The notes below the pieces were generated by a model. That model saw only the letters and a list, made by a program, of their open reading frames with translations, made no database searches and was not told the origin of the DNA. The translations under genes and the position numbers were made by a program. Shown one piece after another: positions 1 to 9,059 of a DNA stretch of 60,651 bases; position 1 is the stretch's first letter, and the number at the start of each line of letters is the position of its first letter. Origin of the DNA: an uncultured Clostridia bacterium (GTDB taxonomy: Bacteria; Bacillota; Clostridia; Saccharofermentanales; Saccharofermentanaceae). The DNA is taken from positions 1 through 60,651 of the forward strand of contig CAJOLL010000003.1 in the NCBI GenBank assembly GCA_905235455.1, written 5' to 3'.

Positions 1-281
1 GGGGAAATTACTCAAACGACAGCTTCTCAGATGGTGCTCGCGGTAACTGCACGGGCGCATGGGAAGAAACAAAAGCCAATAATATTTATGATCTCGCAGG
101 CAATAACTGGGAATGGACGCAGGAACGTTGCGGCTCGAGTTATGTGATGCGCGGCGGCGGGTATAACCTGATGGGCGGCGCATGCCCGGGCAACCGGTAT
201 CCGGCGGCACTTCGCGATCCGCTGCCCGGAAACGATCATCATCCGAATGTGACATTCAGGGTGGCATTGTATGTAAAGTAA
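1..281 (+). CDS. C-terminal part of a formylglycine-generating-enzyme (SUMF1)-like domain protein
   Basis: The reading frame is open from base 3 to a TAA at 279-281 (92 codons), so the gene starts before the window. The fragment has the C-terminal hallmarks of the FGE-sulfatase/SUMF1 fold: NIYDLAGNNWEWTQE, then a VMRGGGY segment, an Asn/Arg-rich stretch and a closing VTFRVALYVK. In Clostridia these domains often sit at the end of longer secreted or phage-like proteins. Here only the tail is visible, so neither enzyme activity nor a host domain can be assigned. No terminator is obvious in the 68 bases before the next gene. Family call moderately sure; function unknown. Confidence 0.7.
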   Translation, partial: GNYSNDSFSDGARGNCTGAWEETKANNIYDLAGNNWEWTQERCGSSYVMRGGGYNLMGGACPGNRYPAALRDPLPGNDHHPNVTFRVALYVK

Positions 282-349
282 GAGAAATCTCTATAATGAG
301 GCAAGCGAGCGGTTGAACAATCATTAATCAGAAGGTTGAGGTGTTATTT

Positions 350-1345
350 ATGAAAAGGCTGATCACGGTAGAAGAGCATTACAACTCAAAAGCAGTTAAT
401 GAGAAGATCAAAAAGATCTATGCGGAGCACGGCACAGATTCAGGTATACAGTCTTTGGGTGCCGCTGCCGGGGAAGCAGTACCTGGCGTCGCTGATCTGG
501 GTGCTGAGAGAGTCGCCTATATGGATATGCACGGCATCGACGCGCAGGTCATCAGCTATGCCGGCGGCATCCCCGCAACAATGGAGCCGGAGTTTTCCTT
601 GTCGCTTTGCCGAGATGTCAATAACGAGATGGCGGAAAAAGCAGCTGCGTACCCCGGGCGGTTCTATCTCTTTGCCCATCTTCCTCTCGGCGACGGTGAC
701 GAGGCGGCGAAGGAACTGGAACGCTGCGTGAAGGAACTTGGCTTCGTGGGAGCAATGATCTCCGGTCATTATCATGATTTACCTTACGATGACGAGCACT
801 ATCTTCCGATTTTTGAAAAAGCGGCGGAGCTGGACGTACCCGTATATCTTCATCCGGGGATCGTCAGCCCGACAATTACAGAGAGATATTACAAAGGAAA
901 CTGGTCGGATCGGACGGCCTTCATGCTTGCCGGGTTCGGAGTGGGGTGGCACTATGATGTGGGTATACAGGTACTCCGCATGATGATGGCAGGCTTGTTC
1001 GACAAGCTGCCGAAGCTGAAGATCATGATCGGTCACTGGGGTGAGCTGGTATCTTTCTACATGTATCGCACGGATGAAATCCCGCAGGAAATTACCGGTC
1101 TCCGGAAAAGAATCAGCGATTACTTCAAACGGAATATCTATGTAAATCCGTCAGGAATGCTCTATGGCGAGCAGTTCCGTTACTGTCTGGAGACCTTTGG
1201 AGCGGATAATATCACCTGGGGTGAGGATTATCCGTATCGCAAAAAAGACGAGATCCGCAGCTTTCTCGAATCTTTTGACCTGTCTGAAGAAGATAGGGAA
1301 AAAATCGCACACGGCAATGCAGAGAGACTTTTGCATATTCAATAA
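350..1345 (+). CDS. Amidohydrolase family 2 protein, ACMSD/resorcylate-decarboxylase type
   Basis: A 331-aa TIM-barrel metal-dependent hydrolase/decarboxylase. The metal-site signatures are visible in order: the N-terminal VEEHY (E-x-H, His 10), YLHPG, IGHWGE and GEDYPY. The E-x-H start instead of H-x-H places it with the non-oxidative aromatic decarboxylase branch (gamma-resorcylate and 2,3-dihydroxybenzoate decarboxylases, ACMSD). The substrate cannot be read from sequence. ATG 350 is chosen because GAGG at 338-341 lies 8 bases upstream; an in-frame GTG at 341 is less well placed. It is monocistronic by context, with a 151-base gap to the lipoprotein gene. Confidence 0.8.
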   Translation: MKRLITVEEHYNSKAVNEKIKKIYAEHGTDSGIQSLGAAAGEAVPGVADLGAERVAYMDMHGIDAQVISYAGGIPATMEPEFSLSLCRDVNNEMAEKAAAYPGRFYLFAHLPLGDGDEAAKELERCVKELGFVGAMISGHYHDLPYDDEHYLPIFEKAAELDVPVYLHPGIVSPTITERYYKGNWSDRTAFMLAGFGVGWHYDVGIQVLRMMMAGLFDKLPKLKIMIGHWGELVSFYMYRTDEIPQEITGLRKRISDYFKRNIYVNPSGMLYGEQFRYCLETFGADNITWGEDYPYRKKDEIRSFLESFDLSEEDREKIAHGNAERLLHIQ

Positions 1346-1496
1346 GCAGGCTGATACGAGAGAACCCTTGATCGTTTTTTACCGTAGTTCTTTGCAATTG
1401 TGACAGATAAGTCTCGATATTCTCCAATGGTGTCATAAAATAAAATTAAGACATTGGGAAGCTTTGGCATTTGTATTAGGGTAAGGAAGCATTATT

Positions 1497-3866
1497 ATGG
1501 GAATATTCAAACGCACAGTTTCTTTGTTTTTATGCCTATGTTTGGGCGTCTCACTGGCGGCCTGTAAAAGATCAACATCGACCTCGAAAGAGACGGGCAT
1601 CGTTAATAAAGATGACCCCTGGTTCAGTTCCAACCGTTTCACGCTGGAACTGAATAAGAGCGACTCGGATATGATCATGCAGACGGATGCCGTGTCTATG
1701 AACGGAAAAATTTTCCATACCTACTCTGTTTTTGATATGACTACATTTGAGAATTTGACCACTCTGGATGTGTACGATGAACAGGGCACAAAAGAGAGCT
1801 CCATATCACTTCATTTCCCCGATGGAAATGGTATTCCTCTTGGTCTTATTCGATTGATCCCCTCCGATGATGAAAGTGTTGTCGGTCTGGTGCAGTATTT
1901 AGATCCCTCGAGCAATACAAACACCACTTACTTTTCTGATATCGACTCGAAGACAGGTACAGCCACATTGAGTGAACCCCTCAAAGGAAAAGACGGTGCG
2001 GTCGTCACTTCTTCTGTCGGAGGTACGTATCTTCTTGGAGAGTACCTGATCATCAATCTGTCGGACTTTGATACCGGGGCATTCCGTGCTTTGGTATATC
2101 AGGGACAGACTCTCCGGTGTGAGATAGATTTTTCCTCCATCAACGGTGTTTCCAACGCTCGGGATTATTCCTATAACAGCAAAACCGGCCACGCATTTAT
2201 GAATGTTCAGGCAGCGAATAACGCTTCATATCTCTGCGAGGTAGATCTGAAAGACGGAAAAATACTGAACAAAGAAGTCCGAGATAACGACAAAGAGGAA
2301 GTAGATCTGACTGCATATCAATACTCCGCTCAGGGAGAACTTCTTCGTCTGGACAGTCTCGGAAACATCTACAAATATGATGCGGAGACGCGCCAAGAAG
2401 TAAAGGTGTTTGAGAATAACTGGTACTCTCCGTATTTTTCCGATTTCGACCCCGAAAAGAATTACGTGGTAAAGGTTCTCTCCTTTACGGATGATAAGGT
2501 CATCCTGTACTTCTATGGCGGAAATGGAATCATTACCGCGAAACCGATATTTGACGACTTTACCATTACGGTCCTTTCCAAAGAAGAAAACAATCCCCAT
2601 GCCGGAAAACAGGTCATAGAGATCAGTGCACCGCTGGATATGGTTTTTTCAGACTATATGTCTCAGGCCATCGTTGCTTTTAACGAGCAGGACGAGGAAT
2701 ATCTGATTCGCATCTGGAACAAATACAGCGAGGGGATTCGGACCGGAAGCATGCATCTCGGAATCGATACTGAAGATGCAGCGGCCTATACGATTATCCG
2801 CGAATTAGGCGGATCTGATTGTCCGGATCTGGTACTCAACATGGATAATCCCGAAGCAATAAACGGGGATCTTCTTTTGGATCTTTCATCTCTTGTAGAA
2901 GAAAACACAAAACAGGCGCTTTTTGATAATATCCTTGAAACAAGCCAAGTAAACGGGAAACTGTTTTATATACCGGTAACACTGGAAATCGACGGTCTGG
3001 TAGTAAAAAGCAGTCTTCTGGAGAAAGACTGTGTCGGAATGACATTTGACGAATATGATCAGTTTGTGGAGAACACTCTATCCGGCGTTCAGCCATACGA
3101 TTATCCTTACTCTGAATATAACTACAGAAATGAGTTTTTCCTCTCCTGCGTTGACATAAAGTCAGCCATCGAAGGCGATATCGTGAACTTCGACTCGGAG
3201 CAGTTCCGCCGGGCGGCCGATTATGCGAAGATGCATTTTTTGGAAAATGCTGCTGATCCGAGTAATGAGATCCCCTATGAAGACGAGATCCTGCGTCCGA
3301 TCGTTGATGCACGATATGTGAAGATGACAAGTTTTATCGACTATGTGCTTTCCACAACTTCGGAAAATGAGGCCTTCTCATTTATCGGCACTCCGTCCGT
3401 CGACAGTCGGGGACCCTGGTTTAAGTCGGAAGAAAGCATTTCCGTGGCAAAAAAATCAGATCGCCAGGATGGCTGCAAAAAGTTTATCAACTTCCTTCTT
3501 TCCGGAAGTTTCATCACAGAAAACAGTCCTATGTTTGCTTCGATCTGCACAAACAGAGAAGTCCTGTCCCGAGAGCTTTCACTGATTTCAGACTACTATA
3601 ACAGTGTCTATGAGCAGGTGACGCAATCGAAGGAAACAGATCTTTCCTCTCTTCATGTGGAAGGTCATAAGAAGATTCATCCGGAGATGCAGGAAAGTTT
3701 CCTTGCGATGCTGTCGAACCTGTCTGTCTACTATATCGAAGACAAAGACATCCGTAACATCATCTGTGAAGAACTTGCACCATACTATGTCGGGGACCAT
3801 TCCATAGAGGATACCATCAAGTATATCAACGACAGGGTCAGCAAGTACATCAATGAAACGAAGTAA
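1497..3866 (+). CDS. Large orphan solute-binding lipoprotein (copy 1)
   Basis: A 789-aa lipoprotein: N-terminal hydrophobic signal with lipobox LAAC (Cys 23), so it is anchored outside the membrane. Residues about 40-365 are beta-rich repeated strands (often DGK, GNG or YDE turns) that read like a propeller. From about 370 (KQVIEISAPLD, then SDYMSQAIVAFNEQDEEY) the sequence resembles an ABC extracellular solute-binding domain of the sugar type. No permease or ATPase genes lie nearby, so the transport partner is unknown. It is a paralogue of the protein at 24436-26802: both begin the mature part with DPW-SS-RF and align throughout. RBS AAGGAAG precedes ATG 1497. The beta-propeller reading is inference. 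Confidence 0.75.
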   Translation: MGIFKRTVSLFLCLCLGVSLAACKRSTSTSKETGIVNKDDPWFSSNRFTLELNKSDSDMIMQTDAVSMNGKIFHTYSVFDMTTFENLTTLDVYDEQGTKESSISLHFPDGNGIPLGLIRLIPSDDESVVGLVQYLDPSSNTNTTYFSDIDSKTGTATLSEPLKGKDGAVVTSSVGGTYLLGEYLIINLSDFDTGAFRALVYQGQTLRCEIDFSSINGVSNARDYSYNSKTGHAFMNVQAANNASYLCEVDLKDGKILNKEVRDNDKEEVDLTAYQYSAQGELLRLDSLGNIYKYDAETRQEVKVFENNWYSPYFSDFDPEKNYVVKVLSFTDDKVILYFYGGNGIITAKPIFDDFTITVLSKEENNPHAGKQVIEISAPLDMVFSDYMSQAIVAFNEQDEEYLIRIWNKYSEGIRTGSMHLGIDTEDAAAYTIIRELGGSDCPDLVLNMDNPEAINGDLLLDLSSLVEENTKQALFDNILETSQVNGKLFYIPVTLEIDGLVVKSSLLEKDCVGMTFDEYDQFVENTLSGVQPYDYPYSEYNYRNEFFLSCVDIKSAIEGDIVNFDSEQFRRAADYAKMHFLENAADPSNEIPYEDEILRPIVDARYVKMTSFIDYVLSTTSENEAFSFIGTPSVDSRGPWFKSEESISVAKKSDRQDGCKKFINFLLSGSFITENSPMFASICTNREVLSRELSLISDYYNSVYEQVTQSKETDLSSLHVEGHKKIHPEMQESFLAMLSNLSVYYIEDKDIRNIICEELAPYYVGDHSIEDTIKYINDRVSKYINETK

Positions 3867-3892
3867 TCGCTGTCGTGCTTTCCGATAGATAA

Positions 3893-3930
3893 AATCCCCG
3901 GAAGTTTTGTTCTCAAGACTTCCGGGGATT
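3893..3930. terminator. Rho-independent terminator between convergent genes
   Basis: Perfect 12-bp stem AATCCCCGGAAG (3893-3904) with CTTCCGGGGATT (3919-3930), followed by a T-run on the plus strand; an ATTTTA run follows on the minus strand. It lies between the lipoprotein gene and lemA, and probably serves both. Confidence 0.85.
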
Positions 3931-3956
3931 CACTTTTTCCCGTTTTCAAATGATGG

Positions 3957-4508
3957 TCAGATATTGATGCTCACATTTACATCAGAACGCTTGATTTCTT
4001 CTGCTTCAAAGAAAGGTTCTTTCTTGATTCCCATACCACCGGCTACGATGCTTGTCGGGAAAGAGACGATCCTCTGATTCAGCTCGGATACATTTGCGTT
4101 ATACGCACGACGTGCACCTTGCAGATGTTCTTCGACATCCATGATGGCAACCTGAAGCTGACGGAAATTTTCATTTGCATGAAGCTGCGGATAATTCTCA
4201 GCCAGGAAATTCAGTTCCTTATGTACCTCTCCCATCGCGGAAGCCGCCTGATTCTTCTCGGAGATGGTCATTCCCTGACGAAGCTTGATCGCATCAAGGA
4301 TGGTCTGCTTCTCAATCGTCGCATAAGACCTCGCAACATCGACCATCTTGGTCAGAACATCATAGCGCTTTGTCAAAGCAACATCGATTCCGGAAGAAGC
4401 CTCTTCGATCTTCACTCTCGTTCTTCTCAGGCCGTTTGCCGTGGAAATCCACCAGAGAATAATAACCACTGCTACAAATACAATTGCTCCAATAACATAC
4501 TTCACCAT
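3957..4508 (-). CDS. lemA: LemA family membrane protein
   Basis: A 183-aa LemA protein: one N-terminal membrane helix (VIGAIVFVAVVIILWWIST), then a helical bundle with the family's characteristic ALTKRYDVLTKMVDVARSYA and NYPQLHANENFRQLQ segments. Length matches the family. LemA proteins are common membrane proteins of unknown biochemical role in bacteria. The upstream gene on the same strand is a DUF3137 protein 60 bases away; LemA-DUF3137 pairs recur in Firmicutes and Mollicutes, which suggests a shared function. RBS AGGAGG lies well upstream (about 4545), so exact translation start is slightly uncertain. Confidence 0.9.
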   Translation of the reverse strand: MVKYVIGAIVFVAVVIILWWISTANGLRRTRVKIEEASSGIDVALTKRYDVLTKMVDVARSYATIEKQTILDAIKLRQGMTISEKNQAASAMGEVHKELNFLAENYPQLHANENFRQLQVAIMDVEEHLQGARRAYNANVSELNQRIVSFPTSIVAGGMGIKKEPFFEAEEIKRSDVNVSINI

Positions 4509-4568
4509 TTTTGTTTACCGTACGGGCCAAAACTGTCCGTACTCCTCCTTTCCTGTCTTTTCCTGAAT

Positions 4569-5489
4569 TTATTTAAAGATCTTGCGATCGAGGTTTAATC
4601 CTTCCACAAATGAGGTCACCGCGTTGATCTCATTTTTCACTCTCATGATATCATCATTGTCCGAACTGTGATAGATTGGCGGTTCAAGATAGTCTTTGTG
4701 AGAATTGATCGCCACGTGAAGCTGATTATCCACAAATCCGATCATGACCTTACCATCACTCTGCGATGCGAGCCGCATCAGTCCCTGCATCAGTCCCGGA
4801 GTCAGAAGATAGAAAGCTTCCACTTCATTCTGGCACAGGCACTTGAACATCTTGTTGAACTGCTCATCTTCTGTCTTAAAAGCGTGTCTTCTCTCCGTCT
4901 TTTTCGTAAAAATACCCGTTCTTTTTTTCGCAAACGTAAAACCCTGTTGAATGATCTGAAGATCAGCTTCAAAATTCTTATTTGACTCGAAGATCATCCA
5001 TCTGCCGCGAAGATATGTCGTAGTGCTCGAGTGTCCGTCCGAATCAGTTGATTCATCTTGGATCAGGACATCCGATCTCTCAAAAGCAACATTGTTGTAT
5101 GTTCCCCGGATATAATCCTCACTTCTGAAAATATTACCCATCATCATTAGGCCGGTCTGAGCGATCTGCTGCCTCGGAAATCCGTATTCCGGCTGATAGA
5201 CTGCATCCGGAATGACCTGACGCACCATATCATAAACATAATGTGTCTTGTAATAGTTCCGGTATTCGTTCAGTTTCTTCCTGTATATCAGGGCATAGAA
5301 GATTATGTCAAAAAGGATTGCAACGAAAATTCCGTAGAACAACCCAAAAGGTCCCAAATCAGAATCAATCGAACCAATCGTCATTATCGCGGAAAGAATC
5401 ACTATGCCAAGTGGGATTGCCCACATACAGATGCTAAGGAGCATTACCTTTTTTCGCATCTTTTCAATAATCATTATCTGCTCATTCAT
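4569..5489 (-). CDS. DUF3137-type membrane protein, LemA partner
   Basis: A 306-aa protein with two adjacent hydrophobic segments near residues 17-75 (MLLSICMWAIPLGIVILSAI and a following GLFYGIFVAILFDIIFYALI) and a long cytoplasmic remainder containing TTTYLRGRWMIFE and LLTPGLMQGLMRLA, as in DUF3137 proteins that pair with LemA. The start is ATG 5489 because AAGGAGA lies 8 bases upstream; a TTG at 5510 has no ribosome site. It is first in the two-gene operon with lemA. Biochemical function is unknown. Confidence 0.75.
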   Translation of the reverse strand: MNEQIMIIEKMRKKVMLLSICMWAIPLGIVILSAIMTIGSIDSDLGPFGLFYGIFVAILFDIIFYALIYRKKLNEYRNYYKTHYVYDMVRQVIPDAVYQPEYGFPRQQIAQTGLMMMGNIFRSEDYIRGTYNNVAFERSDVLIQDESTDSDGHSSTTTYLRGRWMIFESNKNFEADLQIIQQGFTFAKKRTGIFTKKTERRHAFKTEDEQFNKMFKCLCQNEVEAFYLLTPGLMQGLMRLASQSDGKVMIGFVDNQLHVAINSHKDYLEPPIYHSSDNDDIMRVKNEINAVTSFVEGLNLDRKIFK

Positions 5490-5754
5490 ACCGAATTTCT
5501 CCTTGTGCAATCATTCTACCTTTTTCCCAAGAGTAAGACTACCTGAAAAAAGCAAAAATAGCAGGGGATAAATCGCTTTTTCTTTTACAAGCCGATATTT
5601 CATGAAATGCTCCGGTCAAAGAGGAGCCGGAGAAGTGCTTTTTTCGGGGATCATTTACGATAGCGCGTTCAATCGCGACTCTTTACTACTCGTAAATATC
5701 CGAAATCAATAGTATAATGAGTGAAAACAGACTCAATATGGAGGAGGAGAAGCT

Positions 5755-5856
5755 ATGATTTGGAGTCAAGATGGAGGAAAAATGACCCTCATTGCGCTGA
5801 TTATCGCCGGGATCGTGTTTCTGCTCCGGTATTTGTATTCTAAGTTCTTCTCTTAA
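5755..5856 (+). CDS. 33-aa single-pass membrane peptide
   Basis: ATG 5755 is preceded by an exceptionally strong ribosome site (GGAGGAGGAG, 6 bases away). The frame encodes 33 residues: a polar head ending in a second Met, a hydrophobic helix (TLIALIIAGIVFLLRYLY) and a basic tail. A TATAAT box lies at 5713-5718, without a good -35. Its stop overlaps the stop of the convergent amidase gene by three to four bases. Small hydrophobic peptides of this kind can be toxins, membrane-protein regulators or stress peptides; nothing here decides between these. Coding potential rests on the ribosome site and the helix. Confidence 0.5.
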   Translation: MIWSQDGGKMTLIALIIAGIVFLLRYLYSKFFS

Positions 5857-7328
5857 AGGGAGATCACTTTCCTGCCGAACGGGATCTCATATCCCCACGG
5901 TGCAATATCTTCGAATGTCTTCGCGACGGCAAGTACGTCTTCGTCGCGGAATTTCTTTCCGATGATCTGCATACCTACAGGAAGGCCCTCCTTCGTAAGT
6001 CCGGCCGGAACGGAGGCCGCAGGATTCCCGGTAAAGTTAGAAAAGAACGTCTCACAGAATCCGATCAGGGGTTCTATCTCTCTGCCGTTCATCTCGAGGG
6101 GACCTTTTGTATTTCCGTCCTCTGCATTTCGAACCGGCGGACATATCGTCACCGGTGACAAGATAATGTCATATGTATCGAAGATATCCTGCATCGCATC
6201 AAGCATCTCCGTGCGGAGTTCATTAAAGTAACGATAGTCCATCACGGTAGAGCGAAGCGCCAGTTCATTCCAGTAGATGAATTCTTCCGGCAGTTCCTCT
6301 CTGTGATCTCTGACCAGATCGAGGCCTTCTTTTTTCCAAAGCTCCATATCGATCGCCGTGTCGATACTGATGCTTCTGCACCAAAGTTCGGCAAATTCAT
6401 TCTGTGTGTGACGGAAAGAAAAGTGCACGGGCTCTATGGCTGCACCTGCTTCTTCAAGTTTTTCGGCAGCATTTTGCACGATCGTGGCCACCTCCGGATC
6501 GACAGAAAAGATATCGAAGTCCGTGGTGAATGCAATCTTCCAATTGCGGATCGTTTTTTTCATAAGTTCGGTAAAATCACGTTTCCCGTGATCAATACTC
6601 AGCGGATCTCTGGGATTATAGCGCGCCATGTAATTCAGCAAGACTGCGCTATCCAAAACGGTCCTTGTGATCGCACCGTTAAAGCAGTACGGATGTGTCG
6701 CCGTCCATCCATCCGGGCGGCAGATACTCGGTATCGTTCCGACAGACGCCTTGAATCCGAAGCATCCGCACCAGGCCGACGGGATGCGGATCGATCCGCC
6801 GCCGTCCGATCCTTCCGCGATCGGGAGCATGCCGTCTGCGACTGCCGCAGCGGAACCTCCGGACGACCCCCCGGAATTATATCTGGTATCAAAAGGATTT
6901 CTCGTCGGCCCGTAAAGATAATTGTCGCAGGTACCGCGCATCGCAAATGCCGGGGCATTGGTCTTCCCGACTGCGATCGCTCCGGCTCCTCTTGCCGCAA
7001 TATAGAACATAGAATCTTCCGGATCTTCACGGATCAGCGACTTAACTCCGCCGTGGGAATTCGTCCAGCCCTTCTTCGAAGGAAGGAAGTCCTTGAGACC
7101 CACCGGGACGCCGGCCAGAGGACCCACTTCCTCATGACGCAAAAGTTTCTCTTCCAGTGCTTTTGCCTCGGAAAAAGCATCATCAAATTTCGTATATGTG
7201 AATGCATTCAGGCTGGGATTTCTCTTTTCGATACGCTCTTGGAAATACCGGATCACTTCTGTAGGAGTGATCCGGCCGGACCGTACTTCATTACCAAGTT
7301 CTACACCTGAAAGTTTCTCCAGCTCCAT
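5853..7328 (-). CDS. Amidase signature enzyme
   Basis: A 491-aa amidase-signature (AS) serine hydrolase. The Ser-cisSer-Lys triad is visible: Lys in GVPVGLKDF, the cis-Ser in NSGGSSGGSAAAVADG, and the nucleophile Ser in GSDGGGSIRIPS. Length fits free-standing amidases better than GatA, and no gatB/gatC is nearby. Substrate is unknown (candidates are aliphatic or aryl amides). ATG 7328 is preferred because AGGAAGAGGA sits 8 bases upstream. It follows the transporter gene on the same strand by 29 bases, so the two are probably co-transcribed. Confidence 0.85.
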   Translation of the reverse strand: MELEKLSGVELGNEVRSGRITPTEVIRYFQERIEKRNPSLNAFTYTKFDDAFSEAKALEEKLLRHEEVGPLAGVPVGLKDFLPSKKGWTNSHGGVKSLIREDPEDSMFYIAARGAGAIAVGKTNAPAFAMRGTCDNYLYGPTRNPFDTRYNSGGSSGGSAAAVADGMLPIAEGSDGGGSIRIPSAWCGCFGFKASVGTIPSICRPDGWTATHPYCFNGAITRTVLDSAVLLNYMARYNPRDPLSIDHGKRDFTELMKKTIRNWKIAFTTDFDIFSVDPEVATIVQNAAEKLEEAGAAIEPVHFSFRHTQNEFAELWCRSISIDTAIDMELWKKEGLDLVRDHREELPEEFIYWNELALRSTVMDYRYFNELRTEMLDAMQDIFDTYDIILSPVTICPPVRNAEDGNTKGPLEMNGREIEPLIGFCETFFSNFTGNPAASVPAGLTKEGLPVGMQIIGKKFRDEDVLAVAKTFEDIAPWGYEIPFGRKVISL

Positions 7329-7357
7329 AGAAAACGTCCTCTTCCTGTGCCAGAAGG

Positions 7358-8107
7358 TCAAGCCGCTGTTTCGGCCTTTGGCATCAGGTCGATATACTCC
7401 TGGCCGATCTTCTCTTTCTCCCAGCGCTTCGATATGCGGTATCCCATCGGGGAGAATACGGCTTCCAGAATAAGTTCTACAAGCATCGATGTAGTTGAGC
7501 AGATCAGTACCTGCGTCCAGTTCCAGCCGAAGAAGACATGGGAGACCATCGCAGAAAATACGAAATTATCGACCCACTGGGCGATACCCGTGGAGATCAG
7601 AGATCTCTTGGCAAAACCGACGAAGTTTCCTTTATCGGCGCGTCCGATCAGGTGGTTGAGACCGGAGTTTACGAGCGTGGAAAGAAGCATCGCCGTTGCC
7701 GAACCGACCACGACATACCAGGATCCGCCAAATGTACTGTCGATCCCGGAAGAAACGAGCTCGCCTGTTACGGCATCCGGTGCAGAATAGTAGGCTGCCC
7801 ACGAGCCCGGTGTCATCGACAGAAGTTTAAAGACCAGCACGCAGATCACATTGATGCCCATCGCGAGGATCGAGATCTTCGTCGCGGCTTTCGCGCCAAA
7901 ACGCTTGCAGATGCAGTCCATACAAAGAAACGAAATCCAGGAAAGCGCCAGACCGCAATTGAGGCAGAAATACTCCGAGCGGTAGAGCTCCTTACTCGCC
8001 ATAAGGTTCATGAAAACAACAGATAGGATAAAGGTGACGGTGACCATCGCAGGCACACCGCGCAGAAGGGCTTTATAGTCCTCTTTCACGCGAGAGATTG
8101 CAGACAT
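7358..8107 (-). CDS. Queuosine-precursor/VUT family transporter (YhhQ-like)
   Basis: A 249-aa polytopic membrane protein with about six hydrophobic segments, including VTFILSVVFMNLMASKELY near the N-terminus and LSTLVNSGLNHLIGRAD in the middle, typical of the VUT/YhhQ (DUF165) family that imports queuosine precursors (preQ0/preQ1). The ribosome site AAAGGAG lies 8 bases before the ATG. A sigma-A promoter and a compact hairpin precede it (8140-8222), in keeping with riboswitch control. The downstream amidase may be co-transcribed; no other queuosine gene is in the window. Confidence 0.75.
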   Translation of the reverse strand: MSAISRVKEDYKALLRGVPAMVTVTFILSVVFMNLMASKELYRSEYFCLNCGLALSWISFLCMDCICKRFGAKAATKISILAMGINVICVLVFKLLSMTPGSWAAYYSAPDAVTGELVSSGIDSTFGGSWYVVVGSATAMLLSTLVNSGLNHLIGRADKGNFVGFAKRSLISTGIAQWVDNFVFSAMVSHVFFGWNWTQVLICSTTSMLVELILEAVFSPMGYRISKRWEKEKIGQEYIDLMPKAETAA

Positions 8108-8139
8108 TATTATTTTCTCCTTTGGTTTTAATCTTTTAC

Positions 8140-8166
8140 AAGCAGGATATCGGACCCGAACTGCTT
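8140..8166 (-). promoter_or_regulatory. Leader hairpin of the YhhQ-like gene, candidate preQ1-type riboswitch
   Basis: On the minus strand a perfect 6-bp stem AAGCAG/CTGCTT encloses a 15-nt loop starting TTC, followed by an A-rich tail that runs into the AAAGGAG ribosome site. This is the size and layout of preQ1-I leaders (P1, a loop opening UUC, an A-rich tail folding back on the ribosome site). The loop core does not match the consensus exactly, so this is a candidate only. Confidence 0.35.
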
Positions 8167-8193
8167 GGCGTGACTGCTGTCACTGCATTGCCT

Positions 8194-8222
8194 ATTATAA
8201 TATGTAAATACGAAAAATCAAG
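8194..8222 (-). promoter_or_regulatory. Sigma-A promoter of the transporter-amidase operon
   Basis: On the minus strand, -35 TTGATT (8217-8222), 17-base spacer, -10 TATAAT (8194-8199). The start site would fall about 20 bases before the leader hairpin. Confidence 0.65.
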
Positions 8223-8246
8223 CGATCTCCCGTAACAAATCACGAT

Positions 8247-8276
8247 TTGCCCGTTTCTTTAGACAAACTTTATAAT
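8247..8276 (+). promoter_or_regulatory. Sigma-A promoter for the membrane protein gene at 8364
   Basis: TTGCCC (8247-8252), 18-base spacer, TATAAT (8271-8276). It is divergent from the transporter promoter, about 25 bases away. Confidence 0.55.
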
Positions 8277-8363
8277 TGATTGACGATGTCTTTATTCTCA
8301 CTTCGTAAAATGAAATCAAAAATAAAGCCTAAGTGAAGTGATTTGGCAGAATTGAGGGTAAAA

Positions 8364-8987
8364 ATGGAACAGCAGCTCAGAAATCTCTTTATTGATAACA
8401 AACCTTTCTCGGCAGAAGGCCTGAATGTACAAGGATACTCAATCATCGATATCAGCAAAAGACAGGTAAGGAAAGGAAAACTTCTTGCCACGGCGGATTT
8501 TCAAGCAGATGCGAATCATCTTCTTGAAGTCCTTCAAAATAGCGGCAAAGTATATGGATATACACGTAAGGGTGTTCTGAAAGCACTGTATGTCGTCACG
8601 GAAGTTGGACATCAATATAACTGTGATGAGGTCTATTGTTCTTCGGATCTTTCCGGCGAGCCGGTCACGGATCTTATGAATCAGCAGGTAGTTTTCCTGA
8701 TGGCACAGAGAGCCTCATATTATAATGACGGAAAGGCTTTCTTCCGTGGAAATAAAGTTCCGAAACTTATTTCTAAGACGGGGCCGTACAGCTGGTACTA
8801 TGCGTTAATTTTTGCAGTAATCTATAGCGTGGTTTTTTCGACGACACTGAAGAGCCCGATCGGTATATTTGCCGGTATCATGATGGGGCTTGCCATGGGA
8901 TCCTGTTTCCGTTCGGCATCATATGAATATGAGAAGGAAGAATCTTCCGGAAAAACCGAAGCAGAACAGGAGCCGGAAGAATCCTGA
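8364..8987 (+). CDS. Membrane-anchored protein of unknown function
   Basis: A 207-aa protein that I do not recognise. Residues 1-140 are soluble and mixed alpha/beta (ADFQADANHLLEVLQ, VYGYTRKGVLKALYV). Then come two hydrophobic segments (YYALIFAVIYSVVFSTTL, then IGIFAGIMMGLAMGS) and an acidic Glu-rich tail (TEAEQEPEES). ATG 8364 follows GAGGG at a 5-base spacing; an upstream in-frame TTG at 8343 is less likely. It has its own promoter. It could be a cytoplasmic sensor domain tethered by a helical hairpin, but no catalytic motif is visible. Confidence 0.6.
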   Translation: MEQQLRNLFIDNKPFSAEGLNVQGYSIIDISKRQVRKGKLLATADFQADANHLLEVLQNSGKVYGYTRKGVLKALYVVTEVGHQYNCDEVYCSSDLSGEPVTDLMNQQVVFLMAQRASYYNDGKAFFRGNKVPKLISKTGPYSWYYALIFAVIYSVVFSTTLKSPIGIFAGIMMGLAMGSCFRSASYEYEKEESSGKTEAEQEPEES

Positions 8988-9059
8988 TAAGCCCGCATTG
9001 ACAAAAGTTTCTGCATGCAATATAAAGATGAAAAACAGTTTCCGAAAGGAGAATACAAA

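Noticed and set aside
5610..5645. Terminator before the 33-aa peptide
   Set aside because: A 6-bp stem (CTCCGG/CCGGAG) with a nearby T-run exists, but no plus-strand gene precedes it, so it was not listed as a terminator.
6303..7310. A 335-codon open frame on the plus strand opposite the amidase gene
   Set aside because: The opposite strand carries a complete amidase with all catalytic motifs; this frame has no recognisable motif or ribosome site and is an antisense shadow of the amidase.
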